A stretch of DNA of 13,206 bases from DATDRQ01 sp035291645 (GCA_035291645.1 DATDRQ010000076.1:1-13206); one strand, 5' to 3'. Positions 4,764 to 13,188 are shown, numbered from the stretch's first letter. Made by a program: numbers and translations. The notes: a model not told the origin generated them from the letters alone.

Positions 4764-7340
4764 ATGAAAGTTCCGCTATCCTGGCTGAAAGATTTCATCG
4801 ATATCAACATACCCATCGAAGACCTGGCCCGCCGGCTGACAATGGCCGGCTTAGAGGTGGAGGAAATTCGTTTCGTAGGCCTGCCCCTGCCGGGTAGCGC
4901 TGCCGGAGAAGTTGGGGGCTCCCAAAGACAGGAAACGAAGATCGCCGGGATTGAATGGGACCCGGAGAAGATCGTCGTCGGGGCTATTCAAGAAGTGCTG
5001 CCGCATCCGCACGCGGACCGGCTCGTGCTATGCCGGCTGAGTGACGGGCAACAGGAACACATCGTGTTAACCGGGGCGCCAAACCTGTTCCCGTACAAAG
5101 GCCAGGGTCCGCTGCCCTCTCCGATCAAGGTTGCCTATGCAAAAGAAGGATCCCGCCTGTACGATGGACACCAGCCCGGTCAGGTGTTGGTGATGCTAAA
5201 TCGGGCCAAGATTCGGGGCGTCGATTCGTATTCGATGGCCTGTTCAGAAAAGGAGCTGGGCATCTCCGACGAACACGAAGGCGTGATCATTTTGGATGAG
5301 GAGGCTCCGGTGGGAATGCCGCTGGCAGACTACATGGGCGACGCAGTTCTGGATATCGCCCTGACCCCCAACATTGCCCGTGATGCCAGCATTCTGGGCG
5401 TAGCCCGGGAGATCTCGGCTTTGACAGGACAGCCTTTACGTTTTCCAGACCTTGATATAACCATGACAGGAGGACCGATCGACGGTCGAGTTGACATCCA
5501 CATCGAGGACCCTCCGCTGAATCCCCGCTTCGTCTTGGGATTGATCGAAGACGTTGAGATTAAGCCCAGCCCTTACGAGATCCAGCGCCGCCTGCGCCTG
5601 GCTGGGATGCGCCCGATTAATAATGTCGTCGACGCCACCAACTACGCCATGCTCGAACTCGGCGAACCCCTGCACGCCTTCGATTATGACGTTCTGGTCG
5701 AGCGCGCCGGCGGGAAAGCCCCGACGATCATCACGCGCAGGGCAGCTCCCGGGGAGCGACTGATTACCCTGGATGGGATCGAGCGCCGGCTGGACGACTT
5801 TACCGTCCTGGTCTGTGACACGGCTGGCCCGCTGTCCATCGCCGGGGTCATAGGCGGGTCGGAATCAGAAGTGAGCGAGAAGACCCGCAACGTCCTGCTG
5901 GAAGGCGCCGCCTGGAATTACATCAATATCCGCCGTACACTGACCGCACAGCGCATTTCCTCCGAGGCCGGCTATCGCTTTTCCCGCGGCGTCCACCCCG
6001 CCATGGCGGAGCGCGGTGTCCAGCGCGGCCTGGAGTGGATGCACAGGTGGACTGGCGGCCGGATAGCCCAGGGAGTGGTCGACAACTACCCGCTCCCCCC
6101 GATCGACCCAACCGTCTCCTTCTCGCCGGCTGACGTCCGGCGCTGGCTCGGTATTTCCCTCCAGAAAGACGAGATCGCCGACATCCTGCGGCGTTTGGAG
6201 TTCGGCATACGGATCGAGGGCGAGAACTTCCTGGCGAAAACCCCAGATCACCGGCTGGATATCGGGGAAGGAGCAGTCGGCATGGCCGACCTGATGGAGG
6301 AGATCGCCCGCATCTACGGCTATGATCGCATCCCGGCGACTCGCCTGGCAGACGAACTGCCCGTCCAACGCAGCAACCCCTCGTTCGAACACGAAGAGCG
6401 TATCCGCGATATCCTGGTGAACCTGGGTCTGCAGGAAGTCATCACCTACCGAATCACCTCTGCGGAGGATGAGCAAAGGCTAACTCAAACAATCGGATCC
6501 GGTGCTGCGGGCGACTCTCTGACCTCGGAGAAAGCTTATATACACGTAGCCAACCCGCTGTCCAGTGAAAACACCGTGCTACGCCAGAGCTTATTAGCCA
6601 GTGTGTTGGATGTGGCCGAACGAAATACCCGCTACCGGGATCGCCAGGCGCTTTTTGAGATCGGCAAAGTGTTCCTACCCATGCCCGCGAACGATCTACC
6701 GGAGGAACCCCGGATGATCGCGATCGTGATGATCGGGCCGCGCTCCCTCCAGACCTGGCAAGAGTCCGATCAGAGTCCCATGGATTTTTATGACCTTAAG
6801 GGTGTCATAGAAGGTATATTAGACCATCTCCATGTCCAAGGCGCTTCTTTTGAGCCAGCCGATATCCCTGCTTTCCATCCCGGCAGATGTGCCCGCCTGG
6901 TCCTCAATGGTGAAACCATCGGCACATTTGGCGAACTGCACCCGCTCATCCAGGAGAACTATGAGCTGCCTTCCTACCCGATCCTGGCCGGTGAGCTGGC
7001 CTTGGAGGGCCTGGTACCTTTGATCCCACGCCACTACGAAATCCGCCCACTTCCGGTCTTCCCACCCGTAATCGAAGATCTGGCGCTCGTCGTCGAAGAA
7101 GATATCCCTGCAGCCAGGGTTGAGCAGGCCATCCGGGAGGCAGGTGGAGCATTGGTGAGCGAGGTCGGCTTGTTTGATGTATACCGTGGCGGTCAGGCGG
7201 GCCAGGGCAGAAAGAGCCTGGCCTATCGCCTGACTTACCAACCTAGCGATCGGACTCTGACCGACCAGGAAGTGGCAATCCTTCGACAACGGATCGTCCA
7301 CCACCTGGAAAGCGTCCTGGGAGCCCGTCTGCGAAATTAA
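4764..7340 (+). CDS. pheT: Phenylalanine--tRNA ligase beta subunit
   Basis: Beta subunit of phenylalanyl-tRNA synthetase; it binds tRNA and carries the editing site that clears mischarged Tyr-tRNA-Phe. The 858 residues are close to, or slightly above, the usual bacterial length. Domains in order: N-terminal MKVPLSWLKDF; an EMAP/OB-type tRNA-binding domain (about 70-190); a B3/B4 editing domain (about 235-420) with INNVVDATNYAMLELGEPLHAFD, followed by AGVIGGSESEV; a B5 domain (about 450-525); a catalytic-like core (about 530-740); and a C-terminal FDX-ACB anticodon-binding domain (about 760-858) ending in VLGARLR. A roughly 20-residue Gly/Ser-containing insertion around 45-65 precedes the tRNA-binding domain. 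The ATG is preceded by GGGAG (4749-4753), spacing about 10. It shares the T-box-controlled transcript with pheS; no promoter or terminator is evident in the 80-base gap. Confidence 0.97.
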   Translation: MKVPLSWLKDFIDINIPIEDLARRLTMAGLEVEEIRFVGLPLPGSAAGEVGGSQRQETKIAGIEWDPEKIVVGAIQEVLPHPHADRLVLCRLSDGQQEHIVLTGAPNLFPYKGQGPLPSPIKVAYAKEGSRLYDGHQPGQVLVMLNRAKIRGVDSYSMACSEKELGISDEHEGVIILDEEAPVGMPLADYMGDAVLDIALTPNIARDASILGVAREISALTGQPLRFPDLDITMTGGPIDGRVDIHIEDPPLNPRFVLGLIEDVEIKPSPYEIQRRLRLAGMRPINNVVDATNYAMLELGEPLHAFDYDVLVERAGGKAPTIITRRAAPGERLITLDGIERRLDDFTVLVCDTAGPLSIAGVIGGSESEVSEKTRNVLLEGAAWNYINIRRTLTAQRISSEAGYRFSRGVHPAMAERGVQRGLEWMHRWTGGRIAQGVVDNYPLPPIDPTVSFSPADVRRWLGISLQKDEIADILRRLEFGIRIEGENFLAKTPDHRLDIGEGAVGMADLMEEIARIYGYDRIPATRLADELPVQRSNPSFEHEERIRDILVNLGLQEVITYRITSAEDEQRLTQTIGSGAAGDSLTSEKAYIHVANPLSSENTVLRQSLLASVLDVAERNTRYRDRQALFEIGKVFLPMPANDLPEEPRMIAIVMIGPRSLQTWQESDQSPMDFYDLKGVIEGILDHLHVQGASFEPADIPAFHPGRCARLVLNGETIGTFGELHPLIQENYELPSYPILAGELALEGLVPLIPRHYEIRPLPVFPPVIEDLALVVEEDIPAARVEQAIREAGGALVSEVGLFDVYRGGQAGQGRKSLAYRLTYQPSDRTLTDQEVAILRQRIVHHLESVLGARLRN

Positions 7341-7353
7341 GGGGCTGCCCTGG

Positions 7354-7382
7354 TTGCACATTCACAGGTCGTCCCCTATACT
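7354..7382 (+). promoter_or_regulatory. Promoter of the small membrane protein gene
   Basis: TTGCAC (7354-7359), a 17-base spacer and TATACT (7377-7382) lie between the pheT stop and the next ATG. This gives a predicted leader of about 30 bases and suggests that the small gene is expressed independently of the T-box unit, although no terminator is seen after pheT. Confidence 0.6.
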
Positions 7383-7420
7383 TTTCCTGTTATTAGAAAT
7401 GCAATCCTGGAGAGTGATCG

Positions 7421-7762
7421 ATGAATAATCGTTCAGCGGGAATAATAACCACCTCAGTGGCGGCCATCCTGTGCGGCTGCCCCGGTTTGCTCAGCCTATG
7501 CGTGGGAACTGTTTTGGCTTTTGCCAGTTTTATCCCTGGAGCTCAGTTCGATCTGCCATCGGGTAACGATCCCGGCTCGGCCTTTGCCGTTGGCTTGAGC
7601 GCCCTTTGCATGGGGATGATCTTGATCACTATTCCGATCATCGTCGGTGTGCTCTCATTGAGGAACCGGCCTGAGATGGTGGTTGCCCCAGATGACGATC
7701 TGAAACCGATTGAACCGGCTGCATACGTCCCGCCGGATGAGCCCATCCCCCCAGCCAGTTGA
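7421..7762 (+). CDS. Small two-helix membrane protein, function unknown
   Basis: A 113-residue protein I do not recognise. Two hydrophobic segments (about 7-39 and 52-80) flank a short polar loop (FDLPSGNDPGS), and the last 30 residues are acidic and proline-rich (DDDLKPIEP, PPDEPIPPAS), probably cytoplasmic if both ends are inside. The first segment is unusual in holding three cysteines (CGCPGLLSLC). The ATG is well supported by GGAGAG (7409-7414) six bases upstream and by a promoter just before it. It ends 11 bases before the stop of the convergent folate/methionine gene. Nothing nearby points to a function. Confidence 0.75.
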   Translation: MNNRSAGIITTSVAAILCGCPGLLSLCVGTVLAFASFIPGAQFDLPSGNDPGSAFAVGLSALCMGMILITIPIIVGVLSLRNRPEMVVAPDDDLKPIEPAAYVPPDEPIPPAS

Positions 7763-7773
7763 GGCATTCTCCC

Positions 7774-9663
7774 TCAAAGCTGCCTGACTGCTTCGATGAG
7801 TTCTGCCGCCAGGTCATACCGGTTGAGCGCCGGCATCAGGTAGATGCCACTCGCCCAGGGACAGACCGCCTCGGTCAACTCACAAGCGATCTGAATACCT
7901 TCCTGAAATGCGGCTTCCCCGGCCTCCGCCAGGCGAACCTGGATTTTCTCAGGGATCTCGATCCCGGGTACTTCATTGTGCAGGAAAGAGGCATGGCGGG
8001 GACTGAGCAACGGGAGGATTCCCGCCAGGAGGGGGATCTCCAACGGGCTGAATTGATCAACATATCTGTTAAGGAAATTCTGGGCAATTTGCGGGTCGAA
8101 CACAGGCTGGGTCAGGATAAAATCTGCGCCCATACGGATTTTGCGGCGGAGATTCTTGATCTCCCGGTCTGCATCTTGTGCCCCCAGGTCGAGCGCGCAA
8201 CCCACAAAAAACGAAGTCGGTTGGCCTATCTCCGCCCCGGCATGGTCCACTCCGCTATTGAAGCCCTGCTTGATCAACCGAATCAGGCCAGATGGCACCA
8301 GGTCGTAGTTATCCATCGCATCCGGGTAATCGCCAACCTCGGTAGGATCCCCCATGACGACGAATACGTTGCGGATGCCGAGCGCGTGAGCGGCGAGCAA
8401 ATCACCCTGGACGCGCAGCAGATTGCGCCCGCGCGTCGGGAAGTGTAGAACCGTTTCCAGGTGGAGGTTTTGCTGGACCAGCGAGCACACCGCCCAGGGA
8501 CTCATGCGCATGCGAGCCATCGGGCTATCGGCGACGTTGATCACGTCTGCGCCGGCTTCAGCCAGCATGCTTGCCCCGGCCAGGAGTTTGTGCGCCGAAA
8601 GCCCGCGGGGAGGGTCCATCTCCACCGCGATCACAAAACGGCCGTCTTCCAATCGCTGGGCAAACTGTGAGGGTAGTTCGGCCTGCTCCGGGCTAAGTTC
8701 AAATTCGGCGGTTGAAATTACCCCCCCGCGCCAATTGCTCTCGTGAGGCTGGCGGTCAAGGGCTTTGCGCATGGCGAGGATGTGTTCGGGAGTGGTCCCA
8801 CAGCAGCCCCCGATCAGGCAGGCTCCTGCCTCGCGGAGAGCCAGGGCGTAATCGCCGAAGTAATCAGGCGAGGCTGGATAGCGAATGCGCCCGCCCGCCT
8901 GCTCAGGCCAGCCTGCGTTGGGCATAGCAGAGAAGCGCGCCAACGGTTCCCGGTTGCGCATCTGGCGGAGAATTCGCCAGATCTGTTCCGGCCCGCCGGA
9001 GCAATTGACCCCGATCACGTCCACCCCGGCAGCTTGCAGCGTTTCGACTGCCTTTTCTGGGCTGTCCCCAATCAGGGTGCGGTCATCCCGGGTGAAGGTC
9101 AACGAGGCAACGATGGGAAGATCGCTCACCTGGCGGGCGGCTGCGATCGCCTGCTCGATCTCGGCCAGGTCGCTGAAGGTCTCCAGGATGAGCAGATCAA
9201 CACCTGCCGCGACTAAACCTTCTACCTGTTCTGAGAAAATCTGACGGGCTTGATCAGGCTTCACCCGTCCATACGGAGCGAGGCGCACTCCAAGGGGACC
9301 GACATCGCCTGCCACCAGGACCTCTTTGCCCGATTCTTTCACTACCTGGCGAGCCAGCCCGGCGCCTGCCTGGTTGATCTCGATAACCTGCCCGGCAAGG
9401 TCGTGCGCGCCTAGTTTATAGCGGTTGGCCCCAAAGGTATTGGTTTCGATAATCTGGGCGCCGGCCTCAATATAAGCCCGGTGAATGCTTGCAACGAGTG
9501 CAGGATCGGTGGTATTTAATGCATCGAAACACTGATCAAAACTGACCCCGCGGCTGTTCAACATGGTACCCATGGCGCCATCCGCCAACAAAGGGACCGG
9601 GGATGCGCTCATCCACTCGAGGAATCTGGAGGGTCTATTGGTCATTTTCTCGTTCAGTATCAT
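7774..9663 (-). CDS. Bifunctional homocysteine S-methyltransferase / 5,10-methylenetetrahydrofolate reductase
   Basis: A two-domain enzyme of one-carbon and methionine metabolism (YitJ-like arrangement). Residues about 20-305 form a zinc-dependent homocysteine methyltransferase barrel: ADGAMGTML, ETNTFGANRYKL, and the zinc cysteine triad C221 (GVNCSGG) and C287-C288 (GGCCGTTPEH). Residues about 335-610 form a MetF-type reductase that makes 5-methyltetrahydrofolate. Its VEMDPPRG segment carries the Glu equivalent to E. coli MetF E28, and VVMGDPTEVGDYP carries the flavin-site Asp of the ALRGD motif. No B12-binding domain is present. The methyl donor for the first domain is not settled by sequence. 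The chosen ATG (9663-9661) overlaps the stop of the upstream DUF1786-like gene as TGATG, which implies translational coupling. TTG 9666 and ATG 9645 are alternative starts without a clearly better ribosome site. Confidence 0.93.
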   Translation of the reverse strand: MILNEKMTNRPSRFLEWMSASPVPLLADGAMGTMLNSRGVSFDQCFDALNTTDPALVASIHRAYIEAGAQIIETNTFGANRYKLGAHDLAGQVIEINQAGAGLARQVVKESGKEVLVAGDVGPLGVRLAPYGRVKPDQARQIFSEQVEGLVAAGVDLLILETFSDLAEIEQAIAAARQVSDLPIVASLTFTRDDRTLIGDSPEKAVETLQAAGVDVIGVNCSGGPEQIWRILRQMRNREPLARFSAMPNAGWPEQAGGRIRYPASPDYFGDYALALREAGACLIGGCCGTTPEHILAMRKALDRQPHESNWRGGVISTAEFELSPEQAELPSQFAQRLEDGRFVIAVEMDPPRGLSAHKLLAGASMLAEAGADVINVADSPMARMRMSPWAVCSLVQQNLHLETVLHFPTRGRNLLRVQGDLLAAHALGIRNVFVVMGDPTEVGDYPDAMDNYDLVPSGLIRLIKQGFNSGVDHAGAEIGQPTSFFVGCALDLGAQDADREIKNLRRKIRMGADFILTQPVFDPQIAQNFLNRYVDQFSPLEIPLLAGILPLLSPRHASFLHNEVPGIEIPEKIQVRLAEAGEAAFQEGIQIACELTEAVCPWASGIYLMPALNRYDLAAELIEAVRQL

Positions 9664-10808
9664 CAAGCCACTTCCCAGGGAGGCGTGCCGCTCCCCCCAA
9701 CACCTTGAAGAGAATTTCTGATCGGTTCACCAAAGTCGGGCAGCAGGTCGGCGACCGCGGCCAGCAAGCCGAAGCAGCCGGCGATCATCATGTCGCCAAA
9801 AGGCACGGCGAAATACGGTCGCAGGCTGGAGTTGCGCATCAGGCTGCGCCTGGGTCCGGTGACCGCCACACCGAAATCCTCACCGTCCAGGATTAAAGGC
9901 CGTGACTCATAGATAAGCGCTCCGTGACCGTGGTCCTCGAACACATCGGCATGCTGCAGGCTCCCCGCCGCAAGTGCTTGCAAGAGAACCTCCAGCTTCG
10001 GCAGGTCGATCAGGCCGGTGTGGTGTTCGAATACACCCTCGATTCCTCCAGCTCCCATGCGGAAGGCCAGGGTGTGGAAGTTGCCGACGTTGGCGATCAG
10101 CACCCTATCCCGGGCATTTACCCTTGGATCGTAAGTGGCTCCCAGGACAGCTGCCGGGGCGGTGTCCATCACGACCAAGGGCAGGTCCACATCAACCGCC
10201 GATCGCACTACGGCCTGCAAACGGGTCATGATCGCCGGGACCTCCTCCCGGCGGTAAGCGAACGCGCTCAGCCGGTTTTCTTCCCGGATGCGCTGGTCCA
10301 GGTAATCGAAGCGGAACTGGCGGTCGGAGTAACCGGGCGGCGAATCGCCGTGGTCGAACACAGCCACCGCCACTGCGTCGACTTTTCTGAGATCGACGCC
10401 GAACTCTTGCAGGGCAGCCGCGATGGCCGGAAAATCAAAATCGCGCAGCTCGATCCGCTGCACCGGCGTGCGAATCCTGGAGGCCTCGTCTTCCCCCACC
10501 ACCTGGATGCCCATCTCGCGTAGCGCTTCCAGGTCGTCATTGAATGAACGGGCCGCCTCCGGGGTGGCGTACAACGGCAGCCCGGCGCGCACATGGTCCT
10601 CCGCCGCCCAGTGGTTGGGGCCGCCGCCCATGATCACCCCGCTCAACAGGACCGGCTCGCCGCGCAAGGTCGCCTCCTGCAGGCGCCGGCGGATGATCAT
10701 GGTCGGAGACGGCACCACCAGTTTTAGACCATTTTCTAGGTCCAAACGCGAATCATACAGGAAGATATCCTGCGTGCCGGTGCCAACATCGACGGTTAAG
10801 ACTTGCAT
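9663..10808 (-). CDS. DUF1786-like protein with ASKHA-type nucleotide-binding motifs, function unknown
   Basis: A 381-residue protein resembling the uncharacterised DUF1786 family. The N terminus VDVGTGTQDIFLYD (6-19) looks like an ASKHA phosphate-1 loop, and IANVGNFHTLAFRM (238-251) like phosphate-2. VMDTAPAAVLGA (213-224), EHHTG (261-265) and VPFGDMMIAGCFGLL (335-349) are probably further conserved positions. Family members are sometimes labelled pyruvate formate-lyase activating proteins, but there is no CxxxCxxC radical-SAM motif and only one cysteine (C345), so that label does not fit. ATP binding or hydrolysis is inferred. ATG 10808 is preferred over TTG 10832 because MQVLTVDVGTG begins right at the first strand and GGGGAAA lies about eight bases upstream. 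Its stop overlaps the start of the methyltransferase/reductase gene, so the two products are probably made in step. Divergent from the methylmalonyl-CoA mutase gene. Confidence 0.8.
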   Translation of the reverse strand: MQVLTVDVGTGTQDIFLYDSRLDLENGLKLVVPSPTMIIRRRLQEATLRGEPVLLSGVIMGGGPNHWAAEDHVRAGLPLYATPEAARSFNDDLEALREMGIQVVGEDEASRIRTPVQRIELRDFDFPAIAAALQEFGVDLRKVDAVAVAVFDHGDSPPGYSDRQFRFDYLDQRIREENRLSAFAYRREEVPAIMTRLQAVVRSAVDVDLPLVVMDTAPAAVLGATYDPRVNARDRVLIANVGNFHTLAFRMGAGGIEGVFEHHTGLIDLPKLEVLLQALAAGSLQHADVFEDHGHGALIYESRPLILDGEDFGVAVTGPRRSLMRNSSLRPYFAVPFGDMMIAGCFGLLAAVADLLPDFGEPIRNSLQGVGGSGTPPWEVA

Positions 10809-10953
10809 ACCGGTTTCCCCGTTAGGTAACAATCAATTCGGTATCCGAGCGTTCCCATCCTCTGCCCTGTCAGATGAATTCGACCAGGATTTGTCCGGTT
10901 ATGACGGCATAGAGTTTACCACACAACCCGTTACGCCCTGGCTTACAAGATGG

Positions 10954-10966
10954 GCCACCAGGTGGC
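10954..10966. repeat. Perfect 13-base inverted repeat in the divergent intergenic region
   Basis: GCCACC-A-GGTGGC is a perfect dyad centred on 10960, in the 233-base gap between the DUF1786-like gene and the mutase gene and 40 bases upstream of the mutase -10 candidate. Its position would suit a regulator binding site, but a single short dyad in GC-rich DNA may be chance. I see no riboswitch in the rest of this gap. Confidence 0.3.
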
Positions 10967-11005
10967 GTGAACCTGCAAAATCCAGAAGACCCCGGCTAGA
11001 TCGGG

Positions 11006-11011
11006 TATACT
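11006..11011 (+). promoter_or_regulatory. Candidate -10 element for the methylmalonyl-CoA mutase unit
   Basis: TATACT lies 30 bases before the mutase ATG. The same hexamer occurs as the -10 of the small membrane gene (7377). No good -35 is seen 16-18 bases upstream, so it may need an activator or may not be a promoter. Confidence 0.35.
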
Positions 11012-11041
11012 TTCTCTAACCCTTCTATTCAGAGGTTGCCT

Positions 11042-12697
11042 ATGACGATCGAGGCGGAGTTCCAACGCTGGCGGGAACAGACCTACCAGCCCGCAGTAAA
11101 ACGTTCCTCCGAACGAAAAAATGAGTTTCGCACTCCCTCCGGGGTCAACCTCCCCCCCATCCTGGCCCCACAGGTGGATGGAAGCGAGTACCTCACAGGT
11201 CTTGGTTTCCCCGGGGAGTATCCTTTCACACGCGGTGTGCAGCCCACCATGTACCGTGGGCGCTTCTGGACGATGCGCCAGTACGCCGGCTATGCCAGCG
11301 CGGCCGAATCCAACCGGCGTTACCGCTATTTATTGGACCAGGGACAAACCGGTCTTTCAGTGGCCTTCGATCTGCCCACCCAGATCGGCTATGACTCGGA
11401 TGATCCCATGGCGCTCGGCGAGGTCGGCAAGGTCGGCGTGGCGATCTCCTCATTGGATGACATGGAAACCCTGTTCCGGGATATCCCGCTGGACAAAGTC
11501 TCGACCAGCATGACCATCAACGCTCCCGCCGCGATCCTGCTGGCAATGTACATCGCGGTCGCCAAACGGCAGGGAGCCGAAACCTCCCATCTGCGGGGAA
11601 CCATCCAGAACGATATCCTGAAAGAGTACATCGCACGCGGCACTTACATCTTTCCTCCGCAGCCATCCATGCGCCTGATCACGGACGTGTTCCGCTTCTG
11701 CCAGGCGCAGGCGCCTCGCTGGAACACGATCAGCATCTCCGGATATCATATCCGGGAAGCCGGCTCGACCGCCGTGCAGGAGGTGGCCTTCACGATGGCA
11801 AACGCCATCGCCTACGTCCAGGCAGCTTTGAAGGCCGGCCTGGATGTGGATGATTTTGCCGGACAGCTGTCCTTCTTTTTCAACGCACACAACACCTTCC
11901 TGGAAGAGATCGCCAAGTTCCGGGCAGCCCGGCGGTTATGGGCGCGCCTGATGCGCGATCGCTTCGGGGCGCAAAAACCATCCTCCTGGATGCTGCGCTT
12001 CCACACCCAGACCGGGGGATCGACCCTGACCGCCCAGCAGCCTGAGAACAACGTGGTGCGGGTTGCTCTGCAAGCCCTGGCTGCCGTCCTGGGCGGCACC
12101 CAGTCCCTTCACACCAACAGTATGGACGAAGCGCTGTGGCTGCCGACCGAGAAAGCCGTGCGGGTCGCCCTGCGTACCCAGCAGATCATCGCCCACGAAT
12201 CGGGAGTCGCAGATACCATCGACCCGCTCGCCGGGTCTTTCCTGATCGAATACCTGACCGACCAGATCGAACAAGCTGCGTTGGAATATATCGCCAAGAT
12301 CGATGAGCTGGGCGGCGCCCAGGCAGCCATCGAACAGGGCTATATCCAGGGAGAGATCCAGGAGGCAGCTTATCGATTCCAGATGGACCTGGAAAGCCAG
12401 CAGGAGATCGTGGTGGGCATGAACGCCTTCCAGGTAGATGAATCGATCGAGCTGGAGCAGCTGCGCGTCGACCCGGCCATCGAAAACGACCAATGCAACC
12501 GCCTGGCGGCTCTGCGCGCCCGCCGGGACGGCAATAAAGTGAATGAACTGCTCTCTCAGTTGGAGATCGCCGCTCAGGGTCAGGAAAACCTGATGCCGTT
12601 ATTCATCGAGTGCGTTGAGCGGGATATTACCCTGGGCGAGATCTGCCAGGTGCTGCGCAGCGTGTGGGGCGAGTACCAGCCGCCGGCCTGGATCTGA
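11042..12697 (+). CDS. mcmA: Methylmalonyl-CoA mutase, catalytic (large) subunit without B12-binding domain
   Basis: Catalytic barrel of adenosylcobalamin-dependent methylmalonyl-CoA mutase, which interconverts (R)-methylmalonyl-CoA and succinyl-CoA. The 551 residues cover only the substrate-binding barrel; the C-terminal cobalamin domain with its DxHxxG motif is absent, so a separate small subunit is expected and is not in this window. Substrate-defining residues agree with mutase rather than isobutyryl-CoA mutase: Y81 in MRQYAGY, R199 in ARGTYIFPP and H236 in SGYHIREAG. All three sit exactly eight positions before the P. shermanii residues Y89, R207 and H244 as I recall them. Other hallmarks are GLSVAFDLPTQIGYDSD and FHTQTGGSTLTAQQPENN. 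ATG 11042 follows AGAGG (11031-11035) by six bases; TTG 11036 is an in-frame but weaker option. The epimerase gene follows 44 bases downstream, forming a propionyl-CoA pathway unit. Confidence 0.95.
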   Translation: MTIEAEFQRWREQTYQPAVKRSSERKNEFRTPSGVNLPPILAPQVDGSEYLTGLGFPGEYPFTRGVQPTMYRGRFWTMRQYAGYASAAESNRRYRYLLDQGQTGLSVAFDLPTQIGYDSDDPMALGEVGKVGVAISSLDDMETLFRDIPLDKVSTSMTINAPAAILLAMYIAVAKRQGAETSHLRGTIQNDILKEYIARGTYIFPPQPSMRLITDVFRFCQAQAPRWNTISISGYHIREAGSTAVQEVAFTMANAIAYVQAALKAGLDVDDFAGQLSFFFNAHNTFLEEIAKFRAARRLWARLMRDRFGAQKPSSWMLRFHTQTGGSTLTAQQPENNVVRVALQALAAVLGGTQSLHTNSMDEALWLPTEKAVRVALRTQQIIAHESGVADTIDPLAGSFLIEYLTDQIEQAALEYIAKIDELGGAQAAIEQGYIQGEIQEAAYRFQMDLESQQEIVVGMNAFQVDESIELEQLRVDPAIENDQCNRLAALRARRDGNKVNELLSQLEIAAQGQENLMPLFIECVERDITLGEICQVLRSVWGEYQPPAWI

Positions 12698-12741
12698 TCA
12701 GGTTTAGAAAAGGCGTCAAAAGTAACTTCCTAGGAACAAAT

Positions 12742-13161
12742 ATGCCGAAGATTAAACGCATCGATCACATCGCCATCGTCGTCGAGAATATAGACGCAGC
12801 CCTGCGCTTCTGGCAGGATGCGCTTGGACTCGAGCTGGACCACATTTTAGAGGTCCCAGAGCAACAGTCTGAGATCGCTTTTCTGCCAGCCGGGGGCAGC
12901 CAGGTGGAGCTGGTGCGGCCAACCACCGGCGATTCAGGGATTGCCAAATACCTGCAGAAGCGCGGCCCGGGCATCCATCACATCTGTTTCGAGGTGGAAG
13001 ACCTCGACACAGCCCTGGCAGAGCTTAAAGCAAAAGGGCTCCGGTTAATCAACGAGAGCGCCCAAGAAGGGCGGGGTGGCAAACGGCTGGCCTTCATCCA
13101 CCCGGAGAGCACCTGCGGAGTGCTGGTAGAACTCTATGAGCTCCCAACAAAACCGGAGTGA
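12742..13161 (+). CDS. mce: Methylmalonyl-CoA epimerase
   Basis: A 139-residue enzyme of the vicinal oxygen chelate (glyoxalase) fold that interconverts (S)- and (R)-methylmalonyl-CoA, feeding the mutase encoded just upstream. Two beta-alpha-beta-beta-beta repeats are visible (about 5-60 and 76-132). Metal ligands are recognisable as H9 (IDHIAIVV), H79 or H80 (GIHHICFEVED) and E130 (GVLVELYE), and the AFIHPESTCGVLVEL ending is typical of the family. The frame is open back to 12664, inside the mutase gene, but ATG 12742 is chosen because AGGA (12732-12735) lies six bases upstream and the protein then starts directly at the first strand. Length is normal for the family. Gene order and spacing indicate one operon with the mutase. 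Confidence 0.94.
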   Translation: MPKIKRIDHIAIVVENIDAALRFWQDALGLELDHILEVPEQQSEIAFLPAGGSQVELVRPTTGDSGIAKYLQKRGPGIHHICFEVEDLDTALAELKAKGLRLINESAQEGRGGKRLAFIHPESTCGVLVELYELPTKPE

Positions 13162-13188
13162 AATGCGCCTATCCTGGAAAGCCAACGG

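Noticed and set aside
5865..6476. A 203-codon minus-strand open frame
   Set aside because: Antisense to pheT B3/B5 coding sequence with unambiguous PheT homology; no independent support.
7759..8448. A 229-codon plus-strand open frame
   Set aside because: It lies opposite the well-supported MTHFR domain; its translation has no recognisable domain, and it reflects GC-rich codon use on the other strand.
9924..10523. A 199-codon plus-strand open frame
   Set aside because: A shadow of the DUF1786-like gene, with no motif or ribosome site of its own.
9663..10808. Pyruvate formate-lyase activating enzyme
   Set aside because: This label is sometimes attached to DUF1786 proteins, but the protein has a single cysteine and no CxxxCxxC radical-SAM cluster motif.
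10809..11041. SAM or cobalamin riboswitch in the divergent gap
   Set aside because: Both would suit the neighbouring genes, but I could not find the conserved SAM-I core or a B12-box-like element on either strand.
11042..12697. Isobutyryl-CoA or 2-hydroxyisobutyryl-CoA mutase
   Set aside because: The pocket residues Tyr81 and Arg199 are those of methylmalonyl-CoA mutase; the other mutases differ at these positions. The adjacent epimerase agrees.
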